A stretch of DNA of 64,000 nt from UBA1351 sp965140555 (lineage in GTDB: Bacteria > Bacillota > Clostridia > Lachnospirales > Vallitaleaceae): positions 62,001 through 126,000 of the forward strand of contig OZ223260.1 of NCBI GenBank assembly GCA_965140555.1, given 5' to 3'. Positions within the stretch are counted from its first letter, which is position 1, and each line of letters opens with the position of its first letter. The position numbers and the translations under genes are program-made. A model generated the notes under the pieces. It searched no databases and was not told where the DNA came from. It saw only the letters and a list, made by a program, of their open reading frames with translations. Shown here one piece after another: positions 23,467 to 31,864 of this stretch.

Positions 23467-24633
23467 ATGGCGAACAAAAAAGTAGAAATTAAGAATTTGA
23501 GATTGGTATTTGGTAAGAAAAAAGAGCGTGCCATTGCAATGTTGGATAAAGGTATTTCGATTCAAGAAATACGTGAAAAAACAGGGACAGCGGTAGGTGT
23601 TAATGATGTAAGTTTTGATATAGAAGAAGGCGAAATGTTTGTTATTGTGGGACTATCCGGTAGTGGAAAGTCCTCATTAATTCGTTGTTTAAACCTATTG
23701 AATATACCAACACAAGGTGAAATATTTATTGATGGAGAGAACATATGTGAATATACGGAACAGCAATTGCGTGAATTAAGGCGACACAAAGTATCCATGG
23801 TTTTTCAACATTTTGGATTGCTTAGTCATCGCACGGTATTAAAAAATGTTGAATATGGTTTGGAAGTGCAAGATGTAAGCGAAAGTGAACGGAAAGAAAA
23901 AGCACAGGAAGCTATTGAACTTGTCGGACTGAAAGGGTGGGAGAATTACTATCCAAGGCAACTGAGTGGTGGTATGAAACAGAGAGTTGGTTTAGCTCGA
24001 GCATTAACGAATGAACCGGAACTATTACTGATGGATGAACCTTTTAGTGCCTTAGATCCCCTTATTCGTCGAGAGATGCAAATAGAACTGTTGAGCATTG
24101 AAGACTATATGGATAAAACCATTGTGTTTATCACCCATGATATGAATGAAGCCTTTAAGCTAGGAGATCGTGTGGCCTTACTTAAAGATGGTGAGTTAGT
24201 ACAAATTGGTAAACCAAAAGACTTTTTTGAAAATCCGGCGAATGAATATGTTGAAAGTTTTATTGAAGATGTTGATAAATCAAGGATATTACGAGTTAAA
24301 ACAGTGATGCGTGAACCGGTTGTCTTAGCTAAAGAAGAGGATTCATGTGAGACAATTTACAAACAACTAGAAGTAAACGAGAGAGACTTTTGCTACGTTG
24401 TCGGACCGGATAAGACGTTGCTAGGCTATGTGGAAAAAGAAACGATAGCTGATAAAAAAGACACCGTTGGCATGCATATGGTTAAAGAATTTGAAGAAAT
24501 CAATAGAAATGCGTATCTAAATGAACTTTGGAACAAGTTAGATGAAAGTGACATTGATGTTGCAGTAACAGACAAAAAGCAACGTATACGCGGAGTAATA
24601 AGTCATGATGATATCGTACATGCCTTGTCTTAA
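23467..24633 (+). CDS. Betaine-type ABC transporter ATPase with C-terminal CBS domains
   Basis: A 388-residue ATPase. Walker A GLSGSGKSS (~62), signature LSGGMKQRVGLARAL (~167), Walker B LLLMDEPFSALD (~188) and the H-loop THDMNEA (~220) are all present. The C-terminal ~110 residues (~277-388) form a CBS pair (MREPVVLAKEEDS, DVAVTDKKQRIRGVISHDDI). In OpuA-type transporters the CBS module senses ionic strength and can bind c-di-AMP, matching the BusR-like regulator upstream. Last gene of the operon. Confidence 0.92.
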   Translation: MANKKVEIKNLRLVFGKKKERAIAMLDKGISIQEIREKTGTAVGVNDVSFDIEEGEMFVIVGLSGSGKSSLIRCLNLLNIPTQGEIFIDGENICEYTEQQLRELRRHKVSMVFQHFGLLSHRTVLKNVEYGLEVQDVSESERKEKAQEAIELVGLKGWENYYPRQLSGGMKQRVGLARALTNEPELLLMDEPFSALDPLIRREMQIELLSIEDYMDKTIVFITHDMNEAFKLGDRVALLKDGELVQIGKPKDFFENPANEYVESFIEDVDKSRILRVKTVMREPVVLAKEEDSCETIYKQLEVNERDFCYVVGPDKTLLGYVEKETIADKKDTVGMHMVKEFEEINRNAYLNELWNKLDESDIDVAVTDKKQRIRGVISHDDIVHALS

Positions 24634-24707
24634 AATTATATAGGAAAGAAATCCATGTAAATTCTTTGTTTTTCTTATTTTTTATAGTATAAAAGTCCTA
24701 AATGCTA

Positions 24708-24713
24708 TATAAT
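24708..24713 (+). promoter_or_regulatory. Likely -10 box of the membrane GGDEF gene
   Basis: TATAAT (24708-24713) is followed by a 67-nt leader with an AGCCGATC/GATTGGCT hairpin before the ATG at 24780. Confidence 0.45.
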
Positions 24714-24779
24714 AGCAGTATAACTTTAACGAGCAGCCGATCGTTGATTGGCTATATACGTGAAACAAGGGGAATTTGC

Positions 24780-25865
24780 ATGCGAGAAAAACTCAAATTG
24801 TTTCCGTTGGAGACAAAAATTTTTATTTCTATACTTAGTGCCGCAATACTTTTATCTGTTGTATTAATCATTGAGAATGTTATGATTGATTATCCAATGG
24901 TGGCAAATGTCAAGTGGTTTGTAATGATTAGTCTATGTTCTGTGGCTTTATACTTTATTCTTCAGGATAAATATGTATCAATTATGGAAAGAGCAGTGTT
25001 CTTTGTTACGATTGTTGGATTGCTTCCATTGGGATGGATGAATACAAGTATTCGTAATCCGTTTACTATCGGATATTCATTTTTAATTCTTATAGCATCG
25101 GTTTTCCTTTTTAAAGGAGGATGGCAGTGGTTTTTTATTTGTATAGAATTAGTTGTTGTACTATTGATGTTAACATTAACCTATTTACATCCGGAGTATT
25201 TTGCTGTCGTTGATAGCAACACGGAGATGAAAGATGTTTTTTTTCAGATTCCAATTACGTTTTTTGGTGCCATAATGCTTCTTCGAGCATTTTCATCAGC
25301 TTATCATTCCACAGTGAATAAGTTAAAAGAGCAGAAGGACACACTGACCTATATTACTCTTCATGATGAATTAACCGGAATTTATAATCGACGTCATATC
25401 TTTCAATTGTTGGAGCATATTGAACAACACTTTGATCGATATGGCAAGATTGTTATCGGTATGATTGATTTGGATGATTTCAAATCGGTTAATGATACAT
25501 TTGGTCATGTGGCTGGAGATGAGTTGTTAAAGGAGTCAGCGGCTACGATTGAAGAGATTATTGGGGACAAAGGGATTGTTGGTCGTTATGGAGGCGATGA
25601 GTTTATCATTGTTATGGACCAATTGGGGGATATACCATACAAATCCATATTATCTCAATTACATCGTATGTCCGATGTTATGGAGAAGAATCAAGGGGCA
25701 ACATCCTTTAGTGGTGGATTCATAGTTATTCAAGAGCTACAATCTTTGGAAAAATGTTTGGCACAGGCGGATGAATTACTGTATCATTCGAAAAGCCGTG
25801 GTAAAAACAGGATTTTTGTGAAAGAATATTATCAAGGAACTACAGTGATGTCAGAAATAAATTAA
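24780..25865 (+). CDS. Membrane diguanylate cyclase (GGDEF)
   Basis: A 361-residue protein. Five to six hydrophobic helices lie in residues ~10-185, joined by a short linker helix to a GGDEF domain (~195-355). The active site is the canonical RYGGDEF, with the metal-binding region MIDLDDFKSVND upstream. No RxxD product-inhibition site is visible five residues before the motif, unlike the enzyme at 1484. It should make c-di-GMP in response to an unknown membrane or extracellular cue. ATG 24780 follows AAGGGGAA; a more upstream in-frame ATG lies in the promoter -10 region and is rejected. Confidence 0.88.
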   Translation: MREKLKLFPLETKIFISILSAAILLSVVLIIENVMIDYPMVANVKWFVMISLCSVALYFILQDKYVSIMERAVFFVTIVGLLPLGWMNTSIRNPFTIGYSFLILIASVFLFKGGWQWFFICIELVVVLLMLTLTYLHPEYFAVVDSNTEMKDVFFQIPITFFGAIMLLRAFSSAYHSTVNKLKEQKDTLTYITLHDELTGIYNRRHIFQLLEHIEQHFDRYGKIVIGMIDLDDFKSVNDTFGHVAGDELLKESAATIEEIIGDKGIVGRYGGDEFIIVMDQLGDIPYKSILSQLHRMSDVMEKNQGATSFSGGFIVIQELQSLEKCLAQADELLYHSKSRGKNRIFVKEYYQGTTVMSEIN

Positions 25866-25882
25866 ATGTTTGAATAAAACTA

Positions 25883-25911
25883 TTGACGAATAATTCGTAA
25901 TATATTAAAAT
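25883..25911 (+). promoter_or_regulatory. tRNA promoter
   Basis: A -35 TTGACG (25883-25888) and -10 TAAAAT (25906-25911) with a 17-bp spacer end 14 bp before the tRNA. Confidence 0.75.
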
Positions 25912-25925
25912 GAATAGTGCAGTCG

Positions 25926-25998
25926 GCTTCTATGGCTCAGTTGGTAGAGCAGCTCATTCGTAATGAGCAGGTCGCCGGTTCGAGTCCGGCTAGGAGCT
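25926..25998 (+). tRNA. tRNA-Thr (anticodon CGU)
   Basis: The 73-nt cloverleaf is complete: acceptor GCTTCTA/TAGGAGC (one T-G pair), D-arm GCTC/GAGC, anticodon stem GCTCA/TGAGC with loop TTCGTAA (anticodon CGT, reading ACG), variable loop AGGTC, T-arm GCCGG-TTCGAGT-CCGGC, discriminator T. CCA is not encoded. Confidence 0.95.
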
Positions 25999-26000
25999 TA

Positions 26001-26033
26001 AAAATCGCCAAGAAGATCTTGGCGATTTTTTTA
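26001..26033 (+). terminator. tRNA terminator
   Basis: AAAATCGCCAAG pairs with CTTGGCGATTTT around AAGAT, followed by further T. Nothing else is recognised between here and the aminotransferase gene at 26246. Confidence 0.9.
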
Positions 26034-26245
26034 TGCGATAGTATCCATGGATATTAAGGATTAGTGGAACCCACCGATATAAAGATAATATTATAAAATT
26101 GAAAGTGTTAAATATGTGTTCTTGCAACATGTTCTATTGGAAACGTGAAAATGCCCGTTTTGTAAAAAAAAATGAAGTGAAGTGTTGAAATACTTGCAAT
26201 AATTGTGTATGATGAGAGAAGAATATATCCATAGGAGGAGAAGGA

Positions 26246-27532
26246 ATGAATGGTTTGAATGAACAACATTTACCTGAACTTGAAAAACGACTTCAAGAGA
26301 CTCGAAAGGCATTAGATGCCTACAAAGCAAAGGCATTGGACCTAAATATGGCTAGAGGAAAACCATGTACTGAGCAGCTTGATTTAAGCGATGAATTGAT
26401 TCAATGGGATGACAACATGAAAAATGGCACGGATTACAGAAATTACGGAATATTAGATGGTATTCCGGAATTGAAGGAGATCTTTGCAGAAGTTTTAGAT
26501 GTCGAATCAGATGAATGCTTTATTGGTGGAAGTTCCAGTCTAAATCTTATGTATGATATGGTATCTAAAGCGATGTTTTTAGGAACTGTTGATAGCAATG
26601 AGCCTTGGTCTACTCAGGGAAAGGTAAGTTTCCTATGTCCGGTTCCGGGATACGATCGTCATTTTGGTGTGTGTGAAGCATTAGGTATTGATATGATAAA
26701 TATACCAATGACTACTGCTGGCCCTGATATGGACCAAGTAGAAGCATTGGTAAAAGATAATCCTATGATTAAGGGGATTTGGTGCGTTCCTAAATACGCA
26801 AATCCTTCAGGAATATCCTACTCAGATGACGTCGTACAACGTTTAGCAACAATGGAAACGGCAGCAAAGGATTTTAGGATTTTTTGGGATAATGCATATG
26901 CGGTTCACCATTTGACAGACACACCGGATCAACTGTCTCCTATATTAGAAGCATGTAAAGAAGCCGGTCATCCAACACGGGTTTATCTATTTGCCTCAAC
27001 ATCAAAAATAACCTATGCCGGAGCTGGTGTTGCAGCAATGGCTATGAATAAAACAAATTTAGCCTATATTAAGAAGCAAATGAGCTATCAGACGATAGGT
27101 TTTAATAAAGTAAATCAATATTTGCATGCACGCTTTCTTAAGGATTACAGTGGGTTGGAAGAACATATGAAAGGGCATGCAGCTATTTTGGCGCCTAAAT
27201 TTGAACGTGTTCTTTCTATATTAAAGGAAGAGCTCGAGCAAGAACAAATTGCCAATTGGAATGAGCCTAAAGGCGGATACTTTATAAGTTTGGATGTAAT
27301 GCCTCATACTGCAAAAGCTGTTGTAAGTCGATGTCTTGAATGTGGTGTTACCCTTACACCGGCCGGAGCGACATATCCTTACGGACGTGATGAAGAGGAT
27401 AAAAATATTCGTATTGCACCGACATTTCCACCTCTTGATGAGTTGGATACAGCGATTCGGATTCTTTGTTTATGTGTTAAGGAAGCAGCGTATGAGCAAA
27501 AAATAAAAAACTTTGAGAGTCAAAGCATTTGA
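26246..27532 (+). CDS. PLP-dependent aminotransferase, aspartate aminotransferase type Ic-like
   Basis: A 428-residue fold-type I aminotransferase that matches the PF12897-type group by its N-terminal LDLNMARGKPCTEQLDLS and GGSSSLNLMYD. The PLP-contacting WDNAYAVHHL (~211) and the Schiff-base Lys in ASTSKITYAGAG (~248) are present, as is the C-terminal NIRIAPTFPP with the substrate-carboxylate Arg. Members of this group have been reported as aspartate aminotransferases. The substrate is inferred. It has a strong AGGAGGAG site and stands alone after the tRNA. Confidence 0.82.
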   Translation: MNGLNEQHLPELEKRLQETRKALDAYKAKALDLNMARGKPCTEQLDLSDELIQWDDNMKNGTDYRNYGILDGIPELKEIFAEVLDVESDECFIGGSSSLNLMYDMVSKAMFLGTVDSNEPWSTQGKVSFLCPVPGYDRHFGVCEALGIDMINIPMTTAGPDMDQVEALVKDNPMIKGIWCVPKYANPSGISYSDDVVQRLATMETAAKDFRIFWDNAYAVHHLTDTPDQLSPILEACKEAGHPTRVYLFASTSKITYAGAGVAAMAMNKTNLAYIKKQMSYQTIGFNKVNQYLHARFLKDYSGLEEHMKGHAAILAPKFERVLSILKEELEQEQIANWNEPKGGYFISLDVMPHTAKAVVSRCLECGVTLTPAGATYPYGRDEEDKNIRIAPTFPPLDELDTAIRILCLCVKEAAYEQKIKNFESQSI

Positions 27533-27637
27533 CTTTTCATTCAAAACTAGGTATTATTCTTAGTGAAGAAGGAAGTCTAAGTAGATTCCTTTATTAACTA
27601 AGGCGTTATTGCCATGAATGAGATAGGAGCGTATCAG

Positions 27638-28828
27638 ATGATAGTGACACCCAAAGTACGAGGATTTATTTGCACAACAGCGCATCCAATTGGATGTGAG
27701 ATGAATGTGAAAGATCAAGTGAACTACGTTAAGAATGAAACGATGCCGCAGGAGGGTCCAAAGAATGTCTTGATTATTGGGGCTTCGACCGGCTATGGCT
27801 TGGCGACTCGAATCGTTTCTATGGCAGGATTTCAGGCCAATACATTAGGTGTTTTCTTTGAAAAGGAAGCAAAAGGTAAACGAACAGCATCTGCAGGCTG
27901 GTATAATTCGGCGGCTGTTGAAACAATAGCATTGCAAGAAGGTATTTATGCTAAAAGTATAAATGGGGATGCTTTTAGTGATGCAATAAAAGACGAAACA
28001 ATACGTACAATTCGAGAAGATATGGGGACCGTTGATTTGGTTGTTTACTCTTTGGCTGCTCCGCGACGTATTGACCCTAAGACGGGAGAAAAATACACAT
28101 CGGTGTTAAAGCCTATTGGTGAACCCTACACAAATAAGTCCATTGATGTTATGGAAAAAACGATAGAGCCTGCTACGATAGAACCGGCTACAGAGGAAGA
28201 GATTGAAGCGACCATTAAGGTTATGGGTGGTGAAGACTGGGCTCTTTGGATAGAGCGTTTGCTTGAGGAAGGATTATTAAGTAACCAGGCTAAAACCATT
28301 GCATATTCATATATTGGTCCTGATGTCACCCGAGCTATTTATCGAGAAGGCACTATAGGAATGGCGAAGAAGCATTTGGAACAGACGGCTTCAGCCCTTG
28401 AGTCTAAGATGAAGGGTATTGAAGGTAATGCCAAAGTTGTTGTTGCCAAAGCATTGGTGACACAGGCTAGTTCAGCGATACCGATTGTACCATTGTATAT
28501 TGCTGCATTGTATAAAACAATGAAGGAAAAAGGAACCCATGAAGGATGTATTGAACAAATCACCCGTTTGTTCAAAGATATTTTATATGGAGATCAAGAT
28601 ATGATCGATGATCAAGGACGCATTCGTATTGACAATCTGGAAATGGAAAGTGGCATTCAAAAAGAAGCTTTAAGCGTTTTTGACCAGGTCACAACAGAGA
28701 ATATTGATGAAGTGATTGATATTGACCATTATCGAGAAGCATTTTACGAACTCTTCGGATTTGGAAGACATGATTTAGATTATGACCAAGATGTTAACAT
28801 TGAGGTAAAAATACCGAGCTTAAGCTAA
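27638..28828 (+). CDS. fabV: Trans-2-enoyl-CoA/ACP reductase, FabV/TER family
   Basis: A 396-residue member of the FabV/TER group, larger than FabI-type reductases. It begins MIVTPKVRGFICTTAHPIGC. The NADH-binding motif is VLIIGASTGYGLATRI (~45) and the active-site Y-x8-K is in IYREGTIGMAKKHLE (~235-245). It reduces enoyl-CoA or enoyl-ACP, serving fatty-acid synthesis or butyrate-type fermentation; genome context would decide which. ATG 27638 is preferred over an in-frame ATG 24 nt upstream because AGGAG lies just before it and it fits the family N-terminus. Confidence 0.92.
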   Translation: MIVTPKVRGFICTTAHPIGCEMNVKDQVNYVKNETMPQEGPKNVLIIGASTGYGLATRIVSMAGFQANTLGVFFEKEAKGKRTASAGWYNSAAVETIALQEGIYAKSINGDAFSDAIKDETIRTIREDMGTVDLVVYSLAAPRRIDPKTGEKYTSVLKPIGEPYTNKSIDVMEKTIEPATIEPATEEEIEATIKVMGGEDWALWIERLLEEGLLSNQAKTIAYSYIGPDVTRAIYREGTIGMAKKHLEQTASALESKMKGIEGNAKVVVAKALVTQASSAIPIVPLYIAALYKTMKEKGTHEGCIEQITRLFKDILYGDQDMIDDQGRIRIDNLEMESGIQKEALSVFDQVTTENIDEVIDIDHYREAFYELFGFGRHDLDYDQDVNIEVKIPSLS

Positions 28829-28851
28829 ACACCTAGACAGAACGTATGACA

Positions 28852-28879
28852 TATGATAGTATTAATGATAATCAATATC
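28852..28879 (+). promoter_or_regulatory. Fur box upstream of the third flavin reductase
   Basis: The Fur box at 28861-28879 matches the 19-bp consensus at 16 positions. A -10-like TATGAT precedes it at 28852-28857. No good -35 at standard spacing is seen. The box ends 4 bp before the ribosome binding site. Confidence 0.82.
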
Positions 28880-28896
28880 ATTAAGGAGTGATTCGT

Positions 28897-29652
28897 TTGA
28901 AGTTCTCTAAAAACTATGAAGTTTTTCCTATACAGGTGCAAGAAATCATTCAAGAGGCTAAAGACACGGTGACTTTCGTATTCAATAAACCCGATGGTTT
29001 GGAATGGGATGAGGGTGCACACACACATTTAGCTTTGGATAAGTTTGATGATGCTTTAGGTTGGTGGAAGAAAGAAGATGTACGCCATTTTTCTATTATG
29101 TCTCTAAGTAATGAAAATAAATTGTCACTGACAACGCGTTTACCAAAAACATGTACATCTTTCAAAGGTGTTATGAAAAAAGCAACAATCGGTGATACCT
29201 ATTATTTGTTTAAAGTTGGAAGTCGTTTGAAATTAAAACGAGATGGTCGTCCGGTCGTTGCATTAACTGCCGGTGTCGCTCTTGCTACGGCAAGGCCTTT
29301 AATGCGACATTTTGTTGAAAACACGAAAGGCATAGAACAATTCATTAGTATTCACATTGATTCAAGTGGAGAGTATTTGTTTGAAGAGGAAATGGCAGAA
29401 TATGTTAGGCAGCAACCATTGCTTAAGCACATTACCTTAAATCGAAGAGAGCAGTTTTATCGAACGATAGAGGAAATGTTAGCAACGCACACAGACTTGA
29501 GGAATGCTGACTATTATGTGATCGGTAGTGATAGTTACTTAATGGAAGTAAGAGATTGTCTCTTGGAAGCCGGTGTGAAAGAAGACTATATTTTCTTTGA
29601 TCGGAAGGATACTTTTTTGAGTGATCAACTTGACTTGAGACGCGAGGCGTAA
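28897..29652 (+). CDS. Fur-box-controlled FAD/NAD(P) oxidoreductase (paralog 3)
   Basis: A 251-residue stand-alone ferredoxin-reductase-like protein. The flavin motif is VRHFSIMS (RxFS form, ~62). The phosphate-side strand LKLKRDGRP, nucleotide motif TAGVALATARPLM and terminal YYVIGSDSYLMEV follow. It aligns with the proteins at 442 and 3830. The start is most likely TTG 28897, 8 nt after AAGGAG (28883-28888). An in-frame GTG at 28888 overlaps that site and is unlikely to be used. An iron-starvation reductase role is inferred from the Fur box. Confidence 0.7.
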   Translation: MKFSKNYEVFPIQVQEIIQEAKDTVTFVFNKPDGLEWDEGAHTHLALDKFDDALGWWKKEDVRHFSIMSLSNENKLSLTTRLPKTCTSFKGVMKKATIGDTYYLFKVGSRLKLKRDGRPVVALTAGVALATARPLMRHFVENTKGIEQFISIHIDSSGEYLFEEEMAEYVRQQPLLKHITLNRREQFYRTIEEMLATHTDLRNADYYVIGSDSYLMEVRDCLLEAGVKEDYIFFDRKDTFLSDQLDLRREA

Positions 29653-29714
29653 ATAGCGGATCGCTTGATATCAAGAATATCCCATGTCAGTTCGTATTAA
29701 ATAAATGTGCCAAG

Positions 29715-29757
29715 CAGCAGTCTATGGTGAAAATGAACAAAGACTGCTGTTTTTTTA
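29715..29757 (+). terminator. Terminator of the third reductase
   Basis: CAGCAGTCT and AGACTGCTG are separated by 17 nt and followed by eight T. Confidence 0.82.
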
Positions 29758-29775
29758 TTTATCCTTTACAAGGAG

Positions 29776-29835
29776 TTGACAATTGATACGTTTAGCGTTA
29801 TTATTATAAGTGTTGTCTGACAACAGACCGCAGAC
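29776..29835 (+). promoter_or_regulatory. Promoter and GntR-type operator of the KDPG aldolase operon
   Basis: A -35 TTGACA (29776-29781) and -10 TATTAT (29799-29804) are 17 bp apart. The perfect palindrome GTTGTC-T-GACAAC (29812-29824) lies over the expected start site, with a further GACAAC half-site just downstream. This fits the FCD-type GntR regulator encoded at 31865. The remaining ~105-nt leader has a CCCCT/AGGGG hairpin of unknown meaning. Confidence 0.75.
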
Positions 29836-29941
29836 AACTTCGGAGAATATAACTCCCCCTAAAAACTCAGGGGTTGGTGATTTGTACAGCTCAACAATAA
29901 CTGCCCCTGAAGCTCTCTTAAAAAAATGTTGGAGGTATAAG

Positions 29942-30589
29942 ATGCAAAAGTATAATACGTTAAACGCCCTTATTGAAAGTGGAGTCGTAGCAGTTGTTCG
30001 TGCTGAATCAAAAGAACAAGGATTAAAAATTATTGAAGCAGTAACAAAAGGTGGTATTAAAGCCCTTGAGATTACCTTGACAGTTCCTGGAGCTGTAGAA
30101 ATCATTCGTGATCTTGTAGAAGAGTACAAAGGAACAGATGTCATCATTGGAGCCGGAACAGTACTTGACCCAGAATCAGCTAGAGCGTGTATCTTAGCCG
30201 GTGCAAAATATATCGTAAGCCCATGCTTTGATAAAGCAGCAGCTGAATTATGTAACCGTTATGCAATCCCTTACATGCCTGGTGTTATGACACCTAAAGA
30301 AGTTGTGACTGCACTTGAAGCTGGTGTGGATATTTGTAAAGTATTCCCTGGTAACTTGTTTGGACCTTCTGTTATCGGCGCATTCAAAGGACCTATTCCA
30401 CAAGGTAACTACATGCCTACAGGTGGTGTTGATTTGTCAAACGTTGGCGAATGGATTCAAAAGGGTGCTATTGCAGTCGGTGTTGGTTCAGTTTTAACTA
30501 AAGGTGCTAAAACAGGCGATTACGAAGCTGTAACAGAAACTGCAAAGAAATTTATTGCAGCTGTTAAAGATGCTCGTGAAGCATTATAA
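29942..30589 (+). CDS. eda: 2-dehydro-3-deoxyphosphogluconate (KDPG) aldolase
   Basis: A 215-residue class I aldolase with the KDPG/KHG aldolase pattern: VVRAESKEQG, KALEITLTVPGA with the catalytic Glu (~42), GAGTVLDPESA, SPCFDKAAAE, and the Schiff-base Lys in DICKVFPGNLFGP (~130). It cleaves KDPG to pyruvate and glyceraldehyde-3-phosphate, the last step of uronate or Entner-Doudoroff catabolism. ATG 29942 follows GGAGGT; the open frame extends 44 codons upstream across the operator and leader and is not coding there. It forms an operon with the kinase 34 nt downstream. Confidence 0.93.
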   Translation: MQKYNTLNALIESGVVAVVRAESKEQGLKIIEAVTKGGIKALEITLTVPGAVEIIRDLVEEYKGTDVIIGAGTVLDPESARACILAGAKYIVSPCFDKAAAELCNRYAIPYMPGVMTPKEVVTALEAGVDICKVFPGNLFGPSVIGAFKGPIPQGNYMPTGGVDLSNVGEWIQKGAIAVGVGSVLTKGAKTGDYEAVTETAKKFIAAVKDAREAL

Positions 30590-30623
30590 TATACAGTAAT
30601 TAGTTTATTTTTTGGAGGATACT

Positions 30624-31646
30624 ATGAAAAAAATCGTTACACTTGGAGAAATTATGTTGCGTTTATCTCCACAAGACAAACAACGTTTTGTACAAGCAAA
30701 TAGCTTTGATGTTGTTTATGGTGGTGGTGAAGCAAATGTTGCAGTATCATTATCAAACTATGGTATGGATGCAAGCTTTGTTACAAAATTACCGGACAAC
30801 CCAATTGGTCAAAGTGCTATTAATCACTTAAGACAATATGGCGTTCATACAGACAATATTGCTATTGGTGGCGAACGTGTAGGTATCTACTACTTAGAAC
30901 ATGGTGCTTCTATGCGTCCATCTAAAGTTGTTTATGACCGTGCTCATTCTTCAATTGCAGAAGCGACAGCTGCTGATTTTGATTTTGATGCAATTTTTGA
31001 AGGTGTGGATTGGTTCCATTTCTCAGGAATTACACCGGCTCTTAGTAAAGAAGCGGCAATACTAACAGAAGAAGCGCTTAAGGCAGCAAAACGTCATAAT
31101 GTAACGGTATCTGTTGACCTTAACTACCGCAAGAAATTATGGACACCGGCAGAAGCAAAAGAGTGTATGACAAACTTGATGCAATATGTTGATGTATGTA
31201 TCGGTAATGAAGAAGATGCAGAAAAAGTTCTTGGTTTCAAACCAGGGGAAACAGATGTAACAAAAGGATCATTAGAACTTGACGGTTACAAAAGCATCTT
31301 CAAACAAATGCAAGAAGAATTTGACTTCAAATATGTTGTTACGACATTACGTGAAAGTCATTCAGCTTCTGATAATGGTTGGTCAGCACTCATCTACAAT
31401 GGTGAAGAATTCTATCAATCAAAACACTATGATATCCGTATCGTAGACCGCGTTGGTGGTGGTGATTCATTTGCCGGTGGTTTGATCTACGGACTATTAG
31501 CAAGTGATGATTTCAAATATGCATTAGAATTTGCTGTTGGTGCATCAGCACTTAAACATACAATCTTCGGTGATGCAAACTTAGTAACTGTTGATGAAGT
31601 TGAAACCTTAATCAATGGTGATGCATCCGGTCGTGTACAACGATAG
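30624..31646 (+). CDS. kdgK: 2-dehydro-3-deoxygluconokinase (KDG kinase)
   Basis: A 340-residue PfkB-family sugar kinase. Substrate-binding N-terminal LGEIMLRLSP and GGGEANVAVSLS are present, as is the C-terminal PfkB signature DRVGGGDSFAGGLIYG with the catalytic Asp. Paired with eda it phosphorylates KDG to KDPG. ATG 30624 follows GGAGGA. Codon choice in eda-kdgK is more regular than in neighbouring genes, consistent with high expression. No transporter or dehydratase is in the window, so upstream pathway steps lie elsewhere. Confidence 0.9.
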   Translation: MKKIVTLGEIMLRLSPQDKQRFVQANSFDVVYGGGEANVAVSLSNYGMDASFVTKLPDNPIGQSAINHLRQYGVHTDNIAIGGERVGIYYLEHGASMRPSKVVYDRAHSSIAEATAADFDFDAIFEGVDWFHFSGITPALSKEAAILTEEALKAAKRHNVTVSVDLNYRKKLWTPAEAKECMTNLMQYVDVCIGNEEDAEKVLGFKPGETDVTKGSLELDGYKSIFKQMQEEFDFKYVVTTLRESHSASDNGWSALIYNGEEFYQSKHYDIRIVDRVGGGDSFAGGLIYGLLASDDFKYALEFAVGASALKHTIFGDANLVTVDEVETLINGDASGRVQR

Positions 31647-31711
31647 GTGTCGTATTATCTTGACAGATATCATAAATTCTAGTAATATATTATCAGACTA
31701 ATGGTGATTTG

Positions 31712-31752
31712 AGCTGATATTGGGTATTAGCTACCCGATATCAGCTTTTCTT
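31712..31752 (+). terminator. Terminator of the eda-kdgK operon
   Basis: A 15-bp stem (AGCTGATATTGGGTA and its complement, one wobble) with a TTAGC loop is followed by TTTTCTT. I see no clear promoter in the rest of the gap to 31864. Confidence 0.85.
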
Positions 31753-31864
31753 AAGTTCAAAGAAAAGCTCTAAATGTAATATCCTATGAAATAAATGTGT
31801 TCGCAAGCGTTGATTGTATGAATGCAGTTTCTAATAGATAGATATCCATCTAAGGAGGGTTCAT

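Noticed and set aside
29810..29941. A longer KDPG aldolase starting near 29810
   Set aside because: The extra 44 codons cover the promoter start region, the operator palindrome and the leader. The GGAGGT site directly before ATG 29942 and family length decide against it.
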